Below are positions 62,201 to 64,000 of a stretch of DNA of 64,000 nucleotides, piece after piece. The stretch's first letter is position 1; every line of letters starts with the position of its first letter. The notes under the pieces are model-generated. The model worked only from the letters and a program-made list of their open reading frames with translations. It searched no databases and had not been told where the DNA came from. A program made the translations under genes and the position numbers. The DNA comes from RGIG5612 sp045601405 (GTDB lineage Bacteria; Bacillota; Clostridia; Lachnospirales; Lachnospiraceae): assembly GCA_045601405.1 (NCBI GenBank), contig JAZRZO010000061.1, forward strand, positions 1 to 64,000, written 5' to 3'.

Positions 62201-62285
62201 GGCATTCTCCTCACTGTTATACGTTCCAGAGAAGTTTATCATGACGGCGGCTTTTTTTCAATACATACGGACGGCTGCGTACAGC

Positions 62286-62325
62286 AAAAAGAGACGGCTG
62301 CTCGTTGCGCAGCCGTCTCTTTTTT
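62286..62325. terminator. Strong bidirectional intrinsic terminator
   Basis: AAAAAGAGACGGCTGC (62286-62301) and its complement GCAGCCGTCTCTTTTT (62309-62324) form a perfect 16-bp arm pair with a 7-nt loop. Terminal A and T runs allow termination on both strands. It ends the leftward RHH gene (stop at 62346), upstream of upp. Confidence 0.92.
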
Positions 62326-62345
62326 ACATTTCTTTCCCCGATATT

Positions 62346-62537
62346 TTACAATGCTTCTACTTCGTATTTTATATCTTCTCTTACCATCTCCTTTCCTACC
62401 GGAATAATGCTGCAGTCCGTTTCTATCCGGCTCATTACCATGTCTCTTAACAGTCCGGACACTGTTGTCTGTTGTTTTTTTGCGAAATTTTTCAGCATCT
62501 CTCCTTCTTCATCTCCTATCCTTAATGAGATAACCAT
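62346..62537 (-). CDS. Ribbon-helix-helix DNA-binding protein (DUF6290-like)
   Basis: This 63-residue protein has a short strand (MVISLRIG), an alpha-helix, a turn and a second helix (SGLLRDMVMSRIE), the RHH fold used by RelB-type antitoxins and Arc repressors. No toxin gene adjoins it; a strong terminator follows and a divergent membrane gene precedes it. It may be an orphan regulator, perhaps of the divergent gene. GAGGAC precedes the ATG. Confidence 0.75.
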   Translation of the reverse strand: MVISLRIGDEEGEMLKNFAKKQQTTVSGLLRDMVMSRIETDCSIIPVGKEMVREDIKYEVEAL

Positions 62538-62675
62538 GTGTTTGTCCTCCTGTTTATTTTTGTGTCCGCAACTCTACCACGGTTTGGCATCCGGAAATGT
62601 TTTTTTGTCGCCAACAGCCCGTTTCATGTTGCAAACAGCCTTCCTCCTGCCTGCGCACACTTTCCCAGGTCAGAT

Positions 62676-62704
62676 TTGCCTTTTGATCAGTTTATATCTA
62701 TAAT
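62676..62704 (+). promoter_or_regulatory. Promoter of the rightward membrane-protein gene pair
   Basis: TTGCCT (62676-62681), a 17-nt spacer and TATAAT (62699-62704) precede the gene at 62736, with AAAGGA between. The roughly 200 bp from 62538 to 62735 hold this promoter and the RHH gene start and no other recognisable gene. Confidence 0.72.
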
Positions 62705-62735
62705 AAACGGAGATTTTACAGCCGAAAGGATAGCT

Positions 62736-63464
62736 ATGGAATACATTCCGCCTAAAAGAAAAAAAGCTGATAAGCAGAACACTCTTAATGTCATGGGTGG
62801 CAGAGCTCTCAATCAGAACGACGAACTGAAACTCATCATTACTGACCGCAGAAAATACAGCAGCTATGATCAGACGGAAATGAAACGTCAGAACAACACT
62901 GCTGACAAGGTTCAGCGCATACAAAATGACGTTGACATGGAATACCGCAGAAAGGCTGCGGCAAAAAGAAAAGCTCAGGCTGCGGCTCCTCCTGCCGGAA
63001 AGCACCCGCGTCATGGTGTTGAGCCAGACTATATCCCTGCTATTAAAGAGCGCAGGCTTCAGGAACGTATGCAGGATTTCTACGACCAGGAGGAGGTCTC
63101 ATACAGCAGCTACAGTGAAGACTACGCAAGGCAGAGAAAGCGCAGATCATATCCGGAGCCAGTGTCGCGGCGCAGATCATCTTACGACGGTTACTATGAT
63201 GATGCATACTACGAAGACGACAGCAACTACGCTGCCGACACATGGCCGGCAGCTTCAAAAGGCCGCACGACCAGCATGATCGCTCTGATCATTCAGGGCA
63301 TATTATCTCTGGCGCTCATCATCATACTCATAACGCTCAATGTATTTTCATTTAAGCTTATAGCAATAGCCTCGGCAGTACTGATAGTCCTCTGGCTCTT
63401 TGTATATATATCCCTGCGGTCATATTTCCGTGGCCGCGGCAAAAAGAAGAACAGGAGAAGATGA
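62736..63464 (+). CDS. Tyr/Arg-rich membrane protein with two C-terminal helices
   Basis: I do not recognise the family. The 242-residue protein begins MEYIPPKRKKADKQNTLNVMGGRALN, has a long soluble region rich in Arg, Tyr, Asp and Gln (about 20-175; SSYDGYYDDAYYEDDSN), then two membrane helices (about 180-201 and 206-227) and a basic tail. The ATG at 62736 has AAAGGA upstream; the longer frame back to 62538 runs through the promoter. The stop overlaps the next gene by a few bases. Confidence 0.8.
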   Translation: MEYIPPKRKKADKQNTLNVMGGRALNQNDELKLIITDRRKYSSYDQTEMKRQNNTADKVQRIQNDVDMEYRRKAAAKRKAQAAAPPAGKHPRHGVEPDYIPAIKERRLQERMQDFYDQEEVSYSSYSEDYARQRKRRSYPEPVSRRRSSYDGYYDDAYYEDDSNYAADTWPAASKGRTTSMIALIIQGILSLALIIILITLNVFSFKLIAIASAVLIVLWLFVYISLRSYFRGRGKKKNRRR

Positions 63465-63607
63465 TGAAAAAAAAGAAAAAAAGAAAAATAAGGATCAGCA
63501 AAAAAGACCTTAGGAGATTAAAAAAATATTCAACCTTCGGATTATCTTTTCTGGTGATAGGCGTGGTGGTCGCTATCGCATTATTAGACGAAAAGAAAAA
63601 CTCCTGA
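63464..63607 (+). CDS. Small 47-residue single-pass membrane protein
   Basis: The frame from ATG 63464 (or one codon earlier, 63461) gives 47 residues: a strongly basic start (MKKKKKRKIRISKKDLRRLKK), one helix FGLSFLVIGVVVAIALL, and a charged tail DEKKNS. GGAGAAG lies just upstream. It overlaps the stop of the preceding membrane gene, so the two should be translated together. No known family is evident; it may be a subunit of the larger partner. Confidence 0.7.
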   Translation: MKKKKKRKIRISKKDLRRLKKYSTFGLSFLVIGVVVAIALLDEKKNS

Positions 63608-63609
63608 TA

Positions 63610-64000
63610 TCATTTAGTTCCGGTGGAACCAAAGCCGCCGTCTCCTCTTACTGTATCTGAAAGCTTATCTGTCACATTCCAGACGGCTCCCGCAAAAGGT
63701 GTTATCACCAGCTGGGCGATGCGTTCTCCGTGTTCGATCACACGCGCCTCTTTAGAATGGTTGTAAAGTGATACCATTATCTCACCTCTGTAATCAGCAT
63801 CAACTACTCCAACCTTGTTTGAAGGCGCAAGTCCTTTCTTAGTTGCAAGTCCGCTTCTTGCATAGATCAGTCCGGCATATCCCACGGGTATCTCCATAGC
63901 AAGGCCTGTGTGTATAAGGCACGCTTCCTGCGGCTCTATCGTTACCGGACCGTCAAGACACGCATAAAGATCAGCGCCTGCTGAAAACTCGCTGCCGTAT
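63610..64000 (-). CDS. dut: dUTP diphosphatase, 5' end beyond the window
   Basis: The minus-strand frame reads in from the window edge as YGSEFSAGADLYACL and continues past the internal Met to EIPVGYAGLIYARSGLATKKG, GVVDADYRGEIMVSLYNHS and a C-terminal GDGGFGSTGTK. These are dUTPase motifs I (AGADLYA), II (RSGLA), III (GVVDADYRGE), IV (GERIAQLV) and V (GGFGSTG). It hydrolyses dUTP to dUMP. The C terminus is complete, but the start codon lies off the window. Confidence 0.95.
   Translation of the reverse strand, partial: YGSEFSAGADLYACLDGPVTIEPQEACLIHTGLAMEIPVGYAGLIYARSGLATKKGLAPSNKVGVVDADYRGEIMVSLYNHSKEARVIEHGERIAQLVITPFAGAVWNVTDKLSDTVRGDGGFGSTGTK

Noticed and set aside
62346..62537. Toxin-antitoxin locus around the RHH gene
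   Set aside because: No small toxin-like gene adjoins it; a strong terminator follows and a large membrane gene is divergent.

Overview
This window is a stretch of chromosome from an anaerobic Firmicute of class Clostridia. It is probably Lachnospiraceae-like, but family rank is a weak inference. The evidence is a SCIFF peptide and its radical-SAM maturase upstream of secDF and recJ, a Rex repressor, an RNase P RNA of bacterial type A, ATP-type PEP carboxykinase, a RACo-like corrinoid activator, and AGGAGG-type ribosome binding sites. About 54 protein genes are present. Nearly all lie on the minus strand in long, tightly packed operons. No tRNA, rRNA, prophage, transposase or CRISPR array was seen.

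Layout by region. 1-3.5 kb: a hairpin array, one copy of an 80-90 bp dispersed palindromic repeat, a DUF2284 protein, a RACo-like protein and a metallo-beta-lactamase-fold hydrolase. 3.5-11.6 kb: a histidine operon transcribed as hisZG (fused)-D-C-B-H-A-F-IE-hisJ, closed by a strong terminator and preceded by an operator-like palindrome. 11.7-22.9 kb: a housekeeping run of MutS-like ATPase, gpsA, plsY, der, a DUF512 radical-SAM protein, yebC, corC-like, alr, rex, a hydrolase-like protein and maf. The rex gene has a consensus promoter almost touching its start codon and two tandem Rex-like sites. 23-27.9 kb: an esterase and ABC-F pair facing an amino-acid racemase and stand-alone adenylation enzyme pair. 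27.9-33.6 kb: recJ, secDF, scfB and the 47-residue SCIFF peptide gene scfA. 33.7-37.3 kb: a second palindromic repeat copy and pheST. 37.4-43.6 kb: yihY, pckA, yfbR, nagB, a left-handed beta-helix protein and glmM. 43.7-47.7 kb: an SDR gene, a frameshifted flavodoxin-ferredoxin (EFR1-like) gene, a COG2426 membrane protein and thrC. 47.7-53.3 kb: molybdenum genes mogA, modCBA, moaC, moaA and mobB behind a probable Moco riboswitch. The mod-moa-mob block is bracketed by two direct copies of a second repeat. 53.3-55.8 kb: an isocitrate dehydrogenase with an N-terminal winged-helix domain, rnpB and trmK. 55.7-60.6 kb: rpoD with a very long Lys-rich repeat tail, dnaG and dgt. 60.6-64 kb: a membrane protein, a broken upp gene, an RHH protein, two small membrane-protein genes and the start of dut.

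The most unusual items are the winged-helix-isocitrate dehydrogenase fusion 21 nt downstream of rnpB, the fused HisZ-HisG enzyme, the roughly 16-unit lysine-rich N-terminal extension of RpoD, and a racemase-adenylation pair that may activate a D-amino acid. Also notable are three genes with near-leaderless promoters, and a perfect 14-bp inverted repeat created exactly at a frameshift in the EFR1-like gene, which suggests a quasi-palindrome-templated mutation. Two genes (EFR1-like and upp) carry two lesions each. One lesion in each lies in an A-homopolymer, so sequencing error must be excluded before calling either dead.
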